Positions 1 to 11,400 of a stretch of 64,000 nt of DNA are shown piece after piece. The notes beneath the pieces were generated by a model. It ran no database searches. It saw nothing but the letters and a program-made list of their open reading frames with translations, and was not told the origin of the DNA. Numbering within the stretch: the stretch's first letter is position 1; every line of letters begins with the position of its first letter. The translations under genes and the position numbers were made by a program. The DNA is taken from positions 62,001 to 126,000 of the forward strand of contig JAFEGO010000054.1 of assembly GCA_018239845.1 (NCBI GenBank). Direction: 5' to 3'. Origin of the DNA: Verrucomicrobiota bacterium. Its GTDB lineage: Bacteria; Verrucomicrobiota; Verrucomicrobiia; Opitutales; Opitutaceae.

Positions 1-359
1 CCGCGGCCCATGCCGCCTCCAAGACCGACGCCGACGAGGCCTTCCTCGCCGGTCAGGCCGCGGTCAAGGCCGCCATCCGCGGCGAGACCGACAAGATGGT
101 CACGCTCGTCCGTGGCGACACCGATCACTACACCTGCGAGACCGGCCTCACCACCCTCAGCGACGTCGCGAACAACGTGAAGAAGCTGCCCCGCGAGTGG
201 ATCAACGAGGACGGCGTGAGCATGAACTTCCAGTTCCTCCGCTACGCCCAGCCCCTCATCCAGGGCGAGGTCGCCGTGCCCTACGACAACGGCACGCCCT
301 CCTTCGCGCGTCTCGACAAGGTGCGGGTCGACAAGACCCTCGCCGCCTACATCGCCTGA
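1..359 (+). CDS. 6-phosphofructokinase, C-terminal fragment
   Basis: This is the 3' end of a gene that begins before the window; the open frame runs from base 3 and stops at TGA 357-359. The visible ~118 residues resemble the C-terminal part of phosphofructokinases of the PPi/ATP-dependent type: an AVKAAIRGETDKMVTL segment, then a conserved VANNVKKLP helix, WINEDG and a closing YAQPLIQGE motif. The family phosphorylates fructose-6-phosphate in glycolysis. The phosphoryl-donor signature lies outside the window, so PPi and ATP dependence cannot be told apart. A strong intrinsic terminator follows within 25 nt, so this gene ends its transcription unit. Confidence 0.75.
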   Translation, partial: AAHAASKTDADEAFLAGQAAVKAAIRGETDKMVTLVRGDTDHYTCETGLTTLSDVANNVKKLPREWINEDGVSMNFQFLRYAQPLIQGEVAVPYDNGTPSFARLDKVRVDKTLAAYIA

Positions 360-382
360 GTGCGGTTTAGGGAATAGATTTC

Positions 383-413
383 AAAGGCCGGTCTTAAATG
401 ACCGGCCTTTTTT
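383..413 (+). terminator. Rho-independent terminator after the phosphofructokinase gene
   Basis: A perfect 10-bp stem (383-392 with 401-410, AAAGGCCGGT/ACCGGCCTTT) encloses an 8-nt loop and runs into six T residues (408-413). It lies 24 nt after the stop codon of the upstream gene. Confidence 0.93.
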
Positions 414-428
414 GCGGGCAAATGATCC

Positions 429-525
429 GTAGTGGCTGCGGCGTCCCCGCCGCAGAGCGTCTCCTCAGGGTAGGGCGGAAACGCACCGTGGAGGCGAACT
501 GCGGCGGGGACGCTGCAGTCGCTGC
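429..525. repeat. Palindromic intergenic element, GC-rich variant
   Basis: Two arms face each other. The left arm, about 429-455, reads GTGGCTGCGGCGTCCCCGCC; the right arm, about 499-525, is its near-complement, ending GGGGACGCTGCAGTCGCTGC. About 43 nt separate them. The structure resembles the elements at 1684-1772 and 3460-3537 although the arm sequence differs. It lies between a terminator and ddl, so it may be a REP-type mobile palindrome rather than a gene-specific signal. Confidence 0.6.
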
Positions 526-566
526 TTTTTGATGGCGGGCGGGGACGCGGGCGCTACTAAACACGT

Positions 567-1679
567 ATGGCGAAAAAACGGCTCGGGATTCTCTTCGGCG
601 GCAAATCGGTGGAGCACGAGGTGTCGCTCCAGTCGGCGCGCAATGTGTTCGAGGCGATCGACCCGCAGAAATTCGACGTCGTGCTCATCGGCATCGACAA
701 GGCCGGCCAGTGGCAGGTGCGCGACACCGCGCTGCTGAAGGCGGCGACCGGCCCGACCGCCGAGCTCGAGACCGGTGACAGCAAGCAGTCCCTCGCGCTC
801 GTGCCCGGCGCGACGGGCGGCGCGTTGCAGCAGAGCGGTGCGCCGAGCGCCCTGCCCGCGCTCGATGTAGTGATCCCTTTGTTGCATGGCACCTACGGCG
901 AGGACGGCACGGTGCAGGGCCTGCTCAAGCTCGCCAATGTGCCCTTCGTCGGCGCGGGCGTGCTCGGCTCGGCCGTGGGCATGGACAAGGATGTGGCCAA
1001 GCGGCTGCTCCGCGATGCAGGCATCCCGGTCGCCCGGTTCGTCACGCTCACGCGGACGGGAGCGGAGCAGACGGACTTTTCAAAACTCGCGGCGGAATTT
1101 GGCGCGCCGTTCTTCGTGAAGCCGGCCAACTCGGGTTCATCGGTCGGCGTGAGCAAGGTGGCCAACGCCGCGGAGTGGTCCGCCGCGCTCACCGAGGCAC
1201 TGCGCTACGACCGCAAGGTGCTCGTCGAGGAGTACATCCGCGGCCGGGAGATCGAAGTCGCGGTGCTCGGCAACGAAAAGCCGGAGGCCTCGGTCGCGGG
1301 CGAGATCGTGCCGCAGCACGAATTCTACTCTTACGAGGCGAAGTACCTCGATGAAAACGGCGCACTGCTGCGCATCCCCGCTGACTTGCCCGCCGCGACG
1401 GCCACGCTGGTCCGCGAGCTGGCGGTGAAGACCTTCCTCGCGCTGGAGTGTGCGGGCATGGCGCGCGTGGACTTTTTTGTGACGCCGGACGGCCGCGCGT
1501 ACGTGAACGAGATCAACACGATCCCGGGTTTCACAAAGGTCAGCATGTATCCCAAGCTCTGGGAGGCGACCGGCGTGAGCTACAAGGACCTGATCGAGAA
1601 ACTCGTGGCGCTCGCCATCGAGCGGCACGCGGCGGAGACGGGCTTGGAGACGTCGTACCGGCCGCGGCTGCAGGGATAG
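567..1679 (+). CDS. ddl: D-alanine--D-alanine ligase
   Basis: A cytoplasmic ATP-grasp enzyme that joins two D-alanines for peptidoglycan synthesis. At 370 residues it has the usual family length. The N-terminal motif GGKSVEHEVSLQSA (residues 11-24) holds the substrate-binding glutamate (E16). The ATP-grasp core shows FVKPANSGSSVGVSKV and VEEYIRGREIEVAV, and the C-terminal metal-binding stretch is ARVDFFV...NEINTIPGFT. The omega-loop YSYEAKY keeps the final tyrosine that, by family knowledge, marks D-Ala-D-Ala rather than D-Ala-D-lactate ligases. The start is the ATG of MAKKRLGILFGG, right at the first beta strand; no Shine-Dalgarno precedes it. It stands alone, bracketed by palindromic elements. 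Confidence 0.96.
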   Translation: MAKKRLGILFGGKSVEHEVSLQSARNVFEAIDPQKFDVVLIGIDKAGQWQVRDTALLKAATGPTAELETGDSKQSLALVPGATGGALQQSGAPSALPALDVVIPLLHGTYGEDGTVQGLLKLANVPFVGAGVLGSAVGMDKDVAKRLLRDAGIPVARFVTLTRTGAEQTDFSKLAAEFGAPFFVKPANSGSSVGVSKVANAAEWSAALTEALRYDRKVLVEEYIRGREIEVAVLGNEKPEASVAGEIVPQHEFYSYEAKYLDENGALLRIPADLPAATATLVRELAVKTFLALECAGMARVDFFVTPDGRAYVNEINTIPGFTKVSMYPKLWEATGVSYKDLIEKLVALAIERHAAETGLETSYRPRLQG

Positions 1680-1683
1680 GAAT

Positions 1684-1772
1684 GTAGGGGCGTGGCTTGC
1701 CCACGCCCTGTATCGCGAGCGGACGTTGTTCGCGGTCGGAGATGACGGGCGTGGACGAGCCACGCCCCTACA
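1684..1772. repeat. Palindromic intergenic element, copy 2
   Basis: The left arm starts GTAGGGGCGTGGCTTGCCCA and the right arm ends ACGAGCCACGCCCCTACA, so the ends are inverted copies. Each arm also contains its own short hairpin (GGGCGTGG...CCACGCCC). The centre contains GCGGTCGGAGATGA, which recurs as GCGGTCGGCGACGA in the element at 3460-3537. It fills the whole gap between the convergent ddl and dioxygenase genes and may also act as a bidirectional terminator. Confidence 0.75.
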
Positions 1773-2537
1773 TCAAGCGCGGCCGTTGCGGCGTTCGCCG
1801 TTGACGAGGAAGGGCTCGGCGAAGGCGGCGAGCTTGCCATCGGGCCGGCGGAGGGGCTCGGCGGAGTACTGCGGCAAGTACACGCGGCGCCAGTTGGGCG
1901 AGGTGTTGAAGCCGCTGCGGTGCAGTACCGTGCTGGAGAAACAGGCGATGCTGCCCGCAGGGATGATAACAGGGTCGCCGGGATCGGAGCCGAAGTAGCC
2001 CTGGAGGTCGTGGCTCACCGGGTCGTGGGTGTGCGGCAGCACGTCGCGCGTGCCGGCGCGCGAATAGGGCAGCAGATAAACGGTGCCGTTGCTCTCGTTG
2101 ACGTCGTCGAGCGTGACCCAGCAGGTCAGGTATGGGCGGTGCGGCGTGCCGACGTAGGCGGAGTCCTGGTGCCAGCTGAACTTGGAGCCTTTCTCCGGGC
2201 CCTTGATCACGAACTGCTCCCAGAAGAGGTAGGCATTTTCGCCGAGGGTGGCGCGGCAGACCTCGGCCATGAGGTCGCTGTAGATGAACTGCTCGAGGCG
2301 CGTGCCCTTGTGGCGGTTGTGGATGAAGTAGCGGCTGCCCTTGATGTTGAGGCCCTGCTGGGTCTCGCCCGCGGCATCCATCTCGGCGTCGTAGGCCTTG
2401 ATGAATTCGCCGCAGACCTCGCGCATCATGGCGAGGTGCTCGGACGGCACGACGCGCTCGAGGACGAAGTAGCCTTCGTCCTTAAACTGCTGGCGGAGTT
2501 TTTCGGAAATCACGAACGGGGTGGTCGCGGTGCTCAT
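1773..2537 (-). CDS. Phytanoyl-CoA dioxygenase (PhyH) family protein
   Basis: A 254-residue Fe(II)/2-oxoglutarate-dependent oxygenase of the PhyH family. The double-stranded beta-helix is readable from the iron triad: the HxD pair in KFSWHQDSAYVG (near residue 125) and the distal histidine in FSSTVLHRSGFN (near residue 207), followed by an arginine-rich stretch (NWRRVYLPQYS) that could bind 2-oxoglutarate. The substrate is not evident; bacterial members hydroxylate varied small molecules, and phytanoyl-CoA itself is unlikely. It is divergent from an AraC-type regulator 81 nt away, suggesting regulation of this gene by that regulator. The start is the ATG before STATTPFVISE. Confidence 0.88.
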   Translation of the reverse strand: MSTATTPFVISEKLRQQFKDEGYFVLERVVPSEHLAMMREVCGEFIKAYDAEMDAAGETQQGLNIKGSRYFIHNRHKGTRLEQFIYSDLMAEVCRATLGENAYLFWEQFVIKGPEKGSKFSWHQDSAYVGTPHRPYLTCWVTLDDVNESNGTVYLLPYSRAGTRDVLPHTHDPVSHDLQGYFGSDPGDPVIIPAGSIACFSSTVLHRSGFNTSPNWRRVYLPQYSAEPLRRPDGKLAAFAEPFLVNGERRNGRA

Positions 2538-2618
2538 GGGATAACGCGGACCATCCTAGCCGACCGGGGGCGCACTGTCTTCTCGCCCTGCACGGAAGAG
2601 TGCTCATTTTGTCCTGCC

Positions 2619-3428
2619 ATGCTGGAGAAGCTGCCATTGCCGCCCGCGCACGACGGGGCCGTCTGGGGATACACGATGCCCTCGGGCGACCACCCGCGGC
2701 ACCACCATGTGGAGCTGGAGCTCAACCTCGTGCAGGCGGGCACCGGACGCTATTTGGTGGACGACCGCGTGCATGCGTTGACGCCCGGGGCGCTCATCTG
2801 GCTCTTCCCGCGGCAGAGCCACATCCTCGTGGACCGCTCGCCGGACTACCGGATGTGGATCGTGGTTTTTCGGCCAAGATTGCTGCGGCGGGTCTGCGGC
2901 GATGAGCGCCGCCGCGTGCTGCGCGCGCTCGCGCCGACAGGAGATTTTTGCCGGCAGTTGCCGGCGGGGGCGTTTCGGCGACTGGAACGGCAACTGAACG
3001 AGATGAAGGCGCGGGAAGGCGATGCCGCGCGGTACAATGCGGCGCTGGCCAGTTTGTTGCTCGACGCTTGGGAGGATTTTCTCGTGGCGGAAACGCCGGC
3101 GGTGAGCGCCGACCTGCACCCGGCGGTGCAGCGGGCGGCGCAGCTGCTGCGGGCCGCGCCGGAGATTGATGATATGGGCGAGCTGGCGAGAAAAGCGGGA
3201 TTGAGTCGCACGCGGCTCAGTGAGCTCTTCCATCAGCAGACCGGCGTGTCGTTGGTGGATTTTCGGAATCGCGCGCGGCTGGAGAGTTTCTCGGCGCTGC
3301 GCGCGGCGGCCAAGCCGGGCGAAAGGAAGCTGCTCCCGCTGGCGCTGGAGGCGGGCTTCGGGAGCTACCAGCAGTTTTACCGCGTGTACTACCGGCACCA
3401 TGGCCATGGGCCGGGGACGGAGGGGTAG
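2619..3428 (+). CDS. AraC-family transcriptional regulator
   Basis: A 269-residue regulator. Residues ~10-95 form a cupin-like sensory domain (GDHPRHHHVELELNLV, then LTPGALIWLFPRQSHIL), typical of AraC proteins that bind a small ligand. The C-terminal ~100 residues are the two-helix-turn-helix DNA-binding domain, with LARKAGLSRTRLSELFHQQT as the first motif and ALEAGFGSYQQFYRVYYRHH as the second. The start chosen is ATG 2619 (MLEKLPLPPAHDG), where recognisable domain sequence begins; the frame is open far upstream but crosses the dioxygenase gene and cannot be coding there. Its divergent neighbour is the likely target. Confidence 0.88.
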   Translation: MLEKLPLPPAHDGAVWGYTMPSGDHPRHHHVELELNLVQAGTGRYLVDDRVHALTPGALIWLFPRQSHILVDRSPDYRMWIVVFRPRLLRRVCGDERRRVLRALAPTGDFCRQLPAGAFRRLERQLNEMKAREGDAARYNAALASLLLDAWEDFLVAETPAVSADLHPAVQRAAQLLRAAPEIDDMGELARKAGLSRTRLSELFHQQTGVSLVDFRNRARLESFSALRAAAKPGERKLLPLALEAGFGSYQQFYRVYYRHHGHGPGTEG

Positions 3429-3459
3429 CGGCATGAGCCCAACGTCGGCTGTAATCGAG

Positions 3460-3537
3460 GTAGGGCAGGTCTCTGACCTGCCCTTGGCGCCTGTCCGCGG
3501 TCGGCGACGATAGGGCGGGTCAAAGACCCGCCCCTAC
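3460..3537. repeat. Palindromic intergenic element, copy 3
   Basis: The left arm is GTAGGGCAGGTCTCTGACCT and the right arm ends CAAAGACCCGCCCCTAC. Each arm is itself a hairpin (CAGGTC/GACCTG and GCGGGTC/GACCCGC). The central GCGGTCGGCGACGATAGGGC closely matches the centre of the element at 1684-1772, so the two are copies of one family. It lies between convergent genes. Confidence 0.75.
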
Positions 3538-3547
3538 TTTCAAGCCC

Positions 3548-3582
3548 ACAAAAAAGGCAGCCCGGCCAAGCCGGGTTGCCTT
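3548..3582 (-). terminator. Terminator of the CstA-like gene
   Basis: A 12-bp stem with one mismatch (3554-3565 with 3571-3582, AAGGCAGCCCGG/CCGGGTTGCCTT) has a 5-nt loop. On the minus strand a run of T residues follows (A-run 3550-3555). It lies about 25 nt after the stop of the transporter gene. Confidence 0.85.
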
Positions 3583-3607
3583 AAAGAAATCTGCCGCTGC
3601 GAAACGG

Positions 3608-5659
<2,052 letters not shown>

Positions 5660-5827
5660 GGGGCGGAGCAAAATGCGGCCTCAAGACCTGCGCCGGGAGC
5701 GGCCGGTCCGCAACCGCAAACCGCGGCTTCAAAATGAACGATTACCGGAGGCCAATCCGGCCGGCGGACCCGCGCCGCGCTTTGGATTCGACAGCGCCGT
5801 GCCGTCGCCAGTGGATGTACCCACCCC

Positions 5828-7531
5828 ATGATGACAACCGCACGCGCCCGCCCCATCCTGTCCCCAAGATTGCTCGGTCTCGGCCTGCTGCTGGCCGTAG
5901 TGCCGGCGGCGTTTGCCGCCCCGGCAAAATGGCTCAAGCTCGAGGGCCCGGGCTTTGTCATCTACAGCGATGCGCCGGAAAAACAGGTGGTGGATTGTGC
6001 GCTGCGCTACGCGGGATTCCGCCGCGCGTTCGACGCGCTCTTCGGGGAGCCAGGTCGCCAACTGCCGCCCTCGACGTTGCTCGTGTTTTATCACGCCAAG
6101 CCCTTCCGAGCCCTGCTGTCCAACGACCACAGCCCTATCTTGCGGCGGCCGGGGGAAAGCTTTGTGACATCCAACGTATCGCGCGAAGTAGACGGACAAT
6201 CCCTCAACGTCTTCGCGCTGGACGGAGATCGCGACGAGGCGATGAAGCTGACCTTTGAGTGCGAGACCATGTGGGCGCTGCGGAGCATGGGGCACTATGT
6301 GCCGATATGGATGTCGCAGGGGGCAGGCGAAGTGCTGTGCCCGGTGCGCGTCCAGCCGGACAAGAACAAGGTCGTGCTGGGGGAGGCATACGCCCGCAAA
6401 TTCAGCGAAAACTTCCCTTGGCCCAAGTTTTTCACGATCAGCACCAGCTCCATGGAATACAATGACATGGAGCAGCTGAGCGACTACCTCGACCAAGCGT
6501 GGGGCCTGATGCACTGGGTATTGCTCGCCGACGGGAACAACCTCGCTTATTTCAATGCGCTGGAGCAAAGGCTGCGGACGGAGCAACCCGTCCCGGCCTT
6601 GGCCGCCGTGATGAACACGACGGAGAAGGAGCTCACCCGCGCCATTAAGCGCCATACCGGCAAACGCCGCGAGCTACCCTTTGATACGGCGGCGGTGAAG
6701 GCCAGCTTCCGCATTGCGCCCGCACCGGAGGCCGAAGTGTTGGTGCAGAGCAGCGAGGTGCTGATTTTTTCCAAGCGCGAAGCCGAGGCCGATATGAAGC
6801 TGATCCAAGCAAGGGAACTGGCGCCAGATCTCCCCATGGTGAAGGAAGCCATCGCGCGGCAGCTCCTGCGCCAAGACCGGGAGCGCGAAGCGGTGGATCT
6901 TTACCGGGAGGCGATCGCAGCCGGCTCCAAAAACGCCGCGGCCTACCTGCGCTCGGCCAGACTGCGGCTCAACGACAGTTCCTCGGGCGGACACGACGTC
7001 GCTGGTGAAGGCGGGCAGGAAGCCGTCACCTCCGTGACTGAGATCCGCCAAGCCATCCAGCTAAATCCCGGCAACCTCGAAGGCTATCAGCTCCTCGGCC
7101 GGGCGTTTTTTGTGCTGCCCAAACTGACGGCGGAACAAGTGGATGAACTCACACCGGGAGCCGTGCCCGGACCTGAAGGCGTGCCGGTGCGGCTTTATCG
7201 CACCATGCTCTACAGCCGGCTAGGCCAGCGCGATCCCTGCGCGCAGGAATTTCGCGCCATCCTGGCCGACCCTGCCATCCCGGATGAAACGCGGCGCGTC
7301 ATCGTCCGGCAATATGCAACGGAAGTGAACCGGATCGACGCGAAGCGAATCCAGAAATGCGTCGAGGCGGAGGACTACGCCGGCGCGTTTGCCATCATCA
7401 GCGCAGGCGAGGCCGACCCGGAGCCGACGGTGGCGGCGGCGTATCCGCGTTTTCGGAAATGGCTGAAAGAAACGATCCGCGCCAAGCCCGACGCCACACC
7501 GGAGCAGCGCAAGCTGGCGGGACTGGAGTAG
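5828..7531 (+). CDS. Exported peptidase-MA-like protein lacking the zinc motif, with TPR-like C-terminus
   Basis: A 567-residue protein with a signal peptide (hydrophobic ~14-30, likely cleaved after AFAA). Residues ~35-250 resemble the DUF1570/peptidase-MA gluzincin layout: a WLKLEGPGFVIYSD opening strand and, after the catalytic-helix position, PIWMSQGAGEVL, matching the usual P-x-W-x-x-E-G-x-A-E block. The zinc motif HExxH is replaced by FECET (residues 143-147), so zinc proteolysis is unlikely. The C-terminal ~300 residues are helical with TPR-like repeats (QLLRQDREREAVDLYREA). It is probably a periplasmic or surface scaffold. It stands alone, convergent with the giant gene. The family call is from memory of the fold; confidence in the fold is moderate. 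Confidence 0.65.
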   Translation: MMTTARARPILSPRLLGLGLLLAVVPAAFAAPAKWLKLEGPGFVIYSDAPEKQVVDCALRYAGFRRAFDALFGEPGRQLPPSTLLVFYHAKPFRALLSNDHSPILRRPGESFVTSNVSREVDGQSLNVFALDGDRDEAMKLTFECETMWALRSMGHYVPIWMSQGAGEVLCPVRVQPDKNKVVLGEAYARKFSENFPWPKFFTISTSSMEYNDMEQLSDYLDQAWGLMHWVLLADGNNLAYFNALEQRLRTEQPVPALAAVMNTTEKELTRAIKRHTGKRRELPFDTAAVKASFRIAPAPEAEVLVQSSEVLIFSKREAEADMKLIQARELAPDLPMVKEAIARQLLRQDREREAVDLYREAIAAGSKNAAAYLRSARLRLNDSSSGGHDVAGEGGQEAVTSVTEIRQAIQLNPGNLEGYQLLGRAFFVLPKLTAEQVDELTPGAVPGPEGVPVRLYRTMLYSRLGQRDPCAQEFRAILADPAIPDETRRVIVRQYATEVNRIDAKRIQKCVEAEDYAGAFAIISAGEADPEPTVAAAYPRFRKWLKETIRAKPDATPEQRKLAGLE

Positions 7532-7551
7532 ACGCCCGTGTTGCCGTGAAC

Positions 7552-7586
7552 CGGCAGAGGCGGGATGAGACGCCTCGCCCCTGCCC
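7552..7586. repeat. Short hairpin between convergent genes, possible decayed half-element
   Basis: AGGCG (7558-7562) pairs with CGCCT (7571-7575) around an 8-nt loop, and the following CGCCCCTGCC resembles the right ends of the palindromes at 1684-1772 and 3460-3537. It lies in the 70-nt gap between two convergent genes and may be a decayed copy or a weak bidirectional terminator; no T-run is present. Confidence 0.4.
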
Positions 7587-7601
7587 TGCACGGGAACGCG
7601 G

Positions 7602-8430
7602 TTACTGGACCTCGTAGAGTTCGACGAGGGCGACGCCGCTGGTGCTGTTGGCGCCGGCGACCATCACGGTGTACCGGCCGGGTTGCAGCGTCACCAGCAT
7701 CGCGGCGTCCTTGCTGCCGGCGGTCAGCGGGAAGGCCCCGACCACGGCGGCCGTGGCACTGATCGCCGCGCCGTCCCCGGCCGAGCCCCAATTGTCGTTC
7801 GTCGCGATCACGGCCGAGTCCTTGTACAGGTAGATCACCGGGTCGGCCAGCACCTGGCTCTGGTCGATGCCGTGGGGCACCAGGCCCGGGCCCACGCCGC
7901 GAATCAGGAGCTGTTTCGGCTGGTCACCGGAGACCACAAAGCCGCCGATCATCAGGTTCTCCCCGGTGCCGACCTGCCCGCGACTTGAGATATTGGTCAG
8001 GCGCGGGGTGGTCGTCGTGAGGTTGTCCTGGGTGTCGTAGATCTCCACCAAGCCGACGCCAGTGGTCGTGTTGCTGCTGGAGAAGATCGCGGTGTACACG
8101 CCGGGCTGGAGCGTCGTGTAGATCACCGCGTCGGGCGAGTTGGCGGACAACGGGAAGGCGCCCACGCGGTTGGCCACCGTGGCGATGTCGGTGCCGTTGA
8201 CCGTGGCCGCCCAGTTGTCGTTGTGGTTGATCACGGTGTTGCCCTGGTACAGGTCCAGCACGGGGTCGGCCAGAGGGGCGCTGATGCCCGCGCTCTTCAG
8301 GATCTGGCCGCCGACGCCGCGGATCATCACCGGCTTCGGGTCGCTCCCGCCGATCACGAAGCCCACGATCAGCACGTTGCCACCGGAGCCCACGTTGGCG
8401 CGGGTCGAGAGGTTGACCAAGTGCCCGCCC
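7602..8430 (-). repeat. Two tandem C-terminal domains (copies A and B) of the giant protein
   Basis: Copy A (~8030-8430) and copy B (~7605-8005) encode the same ~130-residue pattern: L-[VT]-N-[LI]-S-x-R then GFV[IV]xG, PKxxxIRGVG, ADPV, NDNW, VGAFPL, then TLQPGxYT and a closing V-E-[IL]-Y-[DE]. The same pair ends the 1979-residue protein at 41535-42350. The position at the extreme C-terminus in two unrelated giant exoproteins suggests a surface-anchoring, sorting or export module. I cannot attach a named family to it. Confidence 0.8.
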
Positions 8431-11400
8431 ACCGGCGGCTGCGGCTCCGGCGTGCCGGGGTCCACGGCCACGGTCAGGGCGAGCACGAAGCTGGCGCCGG
8501 TGCCGGTGAGGTTGTTGGCACTGAGGGTGATCGCGTAGGTGCCGGGCACGGTGGGGATGCCGGAGATCGTGCCGGCCGTGGTGTCGGCCGTGAGGCCGGC
8601 GGGCAGACCAGAGATGTTGTAGCTGACGGGCGCGTTGGTCGCGCTGATCACGTAGGTGAAGCTATGGCCGGCGACCACGGTGGCGGTGGACGCGCTGTTG
8701 ATCGCAGAGGTCGCGGCGGAGGGCGCGATGGTGAGCGTCAGCGTGAACGGCGTGCTGGCACCGGAGGCGTTGGTCGCGGTGAGCGTCGCGCTGTACTGGC
8801 CGCTGGTCACCGGCGTACCGGTGATGGCGCCGGTCGTGGTGTTGAGCGTGAGGCCGGCGGGCAGGCCGGTGGCACCGTAACGTGTGGGGCTGTTGCTCGC
8901 CACGATCTGGTAGCTGAACGTGGCGTTGGCCACGGTGCCGGTGGCGGTGCTGGCGCTCGAGATCGCGGGCGCGGAGGCCGACGCCGCGAGGGTGAGGACC
9001 AAGTCCGCGGTGGCACCGGTGCCGACGTTGTTATTGGCGCTGATCGTCACGTGGTAGGTGCCGGGCGCGGTCGGCGTGCCGGCGATGATACCGGTGGTGG
9101 AGTTGAGACTCAGCCCAGCGGGCACGCCGACGGCGTTGAAGGAGGTCGGCGTGTTGCTCGCGAGGATCTGGTAACTGAAGGCCGTGCCGGCGGTGCCCGT
9201 GGCGGTCAGGGTGCTCGTGACCGCGGGAGCGGTCGGGGGCGGCGCGATCGTGATCGTGATCGGGCTCGTGGCACCGACGCCGACGGAGTTGGTCGCACCG
9301 ATCTGCGAGGTGAACGTACCGGCCTGCGCAGGTGTGCCGGAGATCAGGCCGGTGACGGGGTTGAGCGCGAGACCCGGAGGCAGGTCGGAGGCGAGGTAGC
9401 CCGAGGGATTGTTGCTCGCCACGATCTGGTACACGAAGGGCACGTTGACCGTGCCGCTCGCGGTAAGTGTCGCAGCCGCGGCTGCCTGCCGCGCGCCGGC
9501 GGAGCGCCGGGTCGTGTTGGCCGTGCCGGAGCCGAGGTCCACGACCGGGCTGCCGGGGGCGGCGTCAATCGTGATCACCAACGGTTTGGCCGCGCCGATG
9601 CCCTTCGCGTTGGCGGCGCTGATCGGGATCGTGTAAGTGCCGGGGATCGTCGGCGTGCCGCTGATCAGGCCCGTCGTCGAATCCAGACCCAGTCCGTCGG
9701 GCAACGCGCCCGCCACGTAGTAGGCGGTGATCGGACCAGGGGCCGCGACAATCTGGTAGCTGAAGCTGCCCGTGGCGATGCCGGAGGCGAGCAGCGTGCT
9801 GGTCACGGTGGGGGTGCCTGCGGCGGCGGTCACGGTGATCGTGAGGGTGCGCGCGGCGCTGGTGCCGGTGGCGTTGGAGGCGGTGAGCTTGGTGGTGTAG
9901 ATGCCGGGCACCGTGGGCGTGCCGAAGACGATGCCGCTGCCGGTGACCACGGAGAGCCAGGCCGGACGGTCGGAGGCGTCGAACGAAGTCGGCGAATTGG
10001 TCGCGGTGATCTGGTAGCCGTAGGCGGAGCCAGCGACGACACTGTCGGTATCGCCGCTGGTGACGGTCGGCGCGTTGGCCGGGGCATTGACGGTGATGAC
10101 GAGGGTCTTCGCATCGCTGGTGCCGGCGTCATTGGTCGCGGTGAGGACGACGTTGTACGAGCCGGTGCCGCTGATGGAGCCGGTGATGATGCCGTTGGAG
10201 GGATTCAGCGCGAGGCCGGCAGGGAGGCCGGTGGCGGTGTAGCCGTTGCCCGCCGGGAGCGGCGAGACGTTGGGCATGTTGCTCGCGGTGACGAGGTAGG
10301 TGAACGGCGCGCGCTGGGTGGCATCGGCCGTGAGGGAGCTGGTGATGCTCGGGGCGGATGCACCGGCCTTGATCGTGATGAGGAGGGCCAGCGGATTGCT
10401 GGTGCCACCGGCGTTGCTGGCGCTGATGACGACGGCGTAGGTGCCCGCGGCGGGCGCGCCGGAAATCAAGCCGGTGATCGGATCCAGCGTCAGGCCGGAG
10501 GGCAGGCCAGTGGCGCTGTAGCCGGTGAGCGGGCCGTTGGTCGCGGTGATCTGGTAGCTGAAGAAGGCGCCGGGGCCCGAGGTCTGGGTCGTGGAGGCAT
10601 CGCTGGTGATGCTCGGGGCCTGGGCGGCGGCCTTGATGGTGATCTTCAGGGCGAACGCCGCGCCGGTGCCGGCAGTGTTGCTGGCCGTGAGCGAGGCGGT
10701 GTAAATGCCCGCCGCGCGGGGCGAACCGGAGATGATGCCGGTCGCGGTGTTAAGCGTGAGGCCGTCGGGCAGGCCAGTGGCGGCGAAGGCCGTGGGGGTG
10801 TTGCTCGCGACAATCTGGTAGCTGAACGTGCCGTCGCCGACGGTACCATCCTTCGCGGCGCTGCCGGTGATAACCGGGGCGGAGAGACCGGGCTGCACCG
10901 TGAGAAGGAGGGCGGCGCTGCCGGTACCGCCGGCGTTGGTGGCGGTAAGAAGGACCGCGCTGGTCCCGGCGATGGAAGGCGAGCCGGAGATGAGTCCGGT
11001 CGCGGAGTTGATCGTCAGACCGTCGGGCAGGCCGGTGGCGGAGTACGACGTGGGGGTATTGCTCGCGACGATCTGGTAGCTGTAGTTGGCGCGCACCGTG
11101 GTGGTGTCGGTCGTGGAGCTCGAGATGACAGGCGCGGTGTCGCTCGGATCGATGGTGACGAGGACGGAGAGCGCGGCGCTCGTGCCATCGGCATTGGACG
11201 CGGTGACACTCATCGTGGAGATGCCGGCCGTGGTCGGGGTACCCCGGATGACGCCGGTCGTCGCGTTGAGCGTAACGCCATCCGGGAGGCCGGTGGCAGC
11301 AAACGATGTCGGCGAATTGCTCGCGGTGATGACATACACGAAGGTGCCGCCGACCTTGGCGCCGGCGACGGCATCGCTGTTGACGACCGGCACGGAGAGC

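Noticed and set aside
1920..2618. N-terminal extension of the AraC regulator
   Set aside because: It lies antisense to the dioxygenase gene and reads as a low-complexity shadow; domain sequence begins at ATG 2619.
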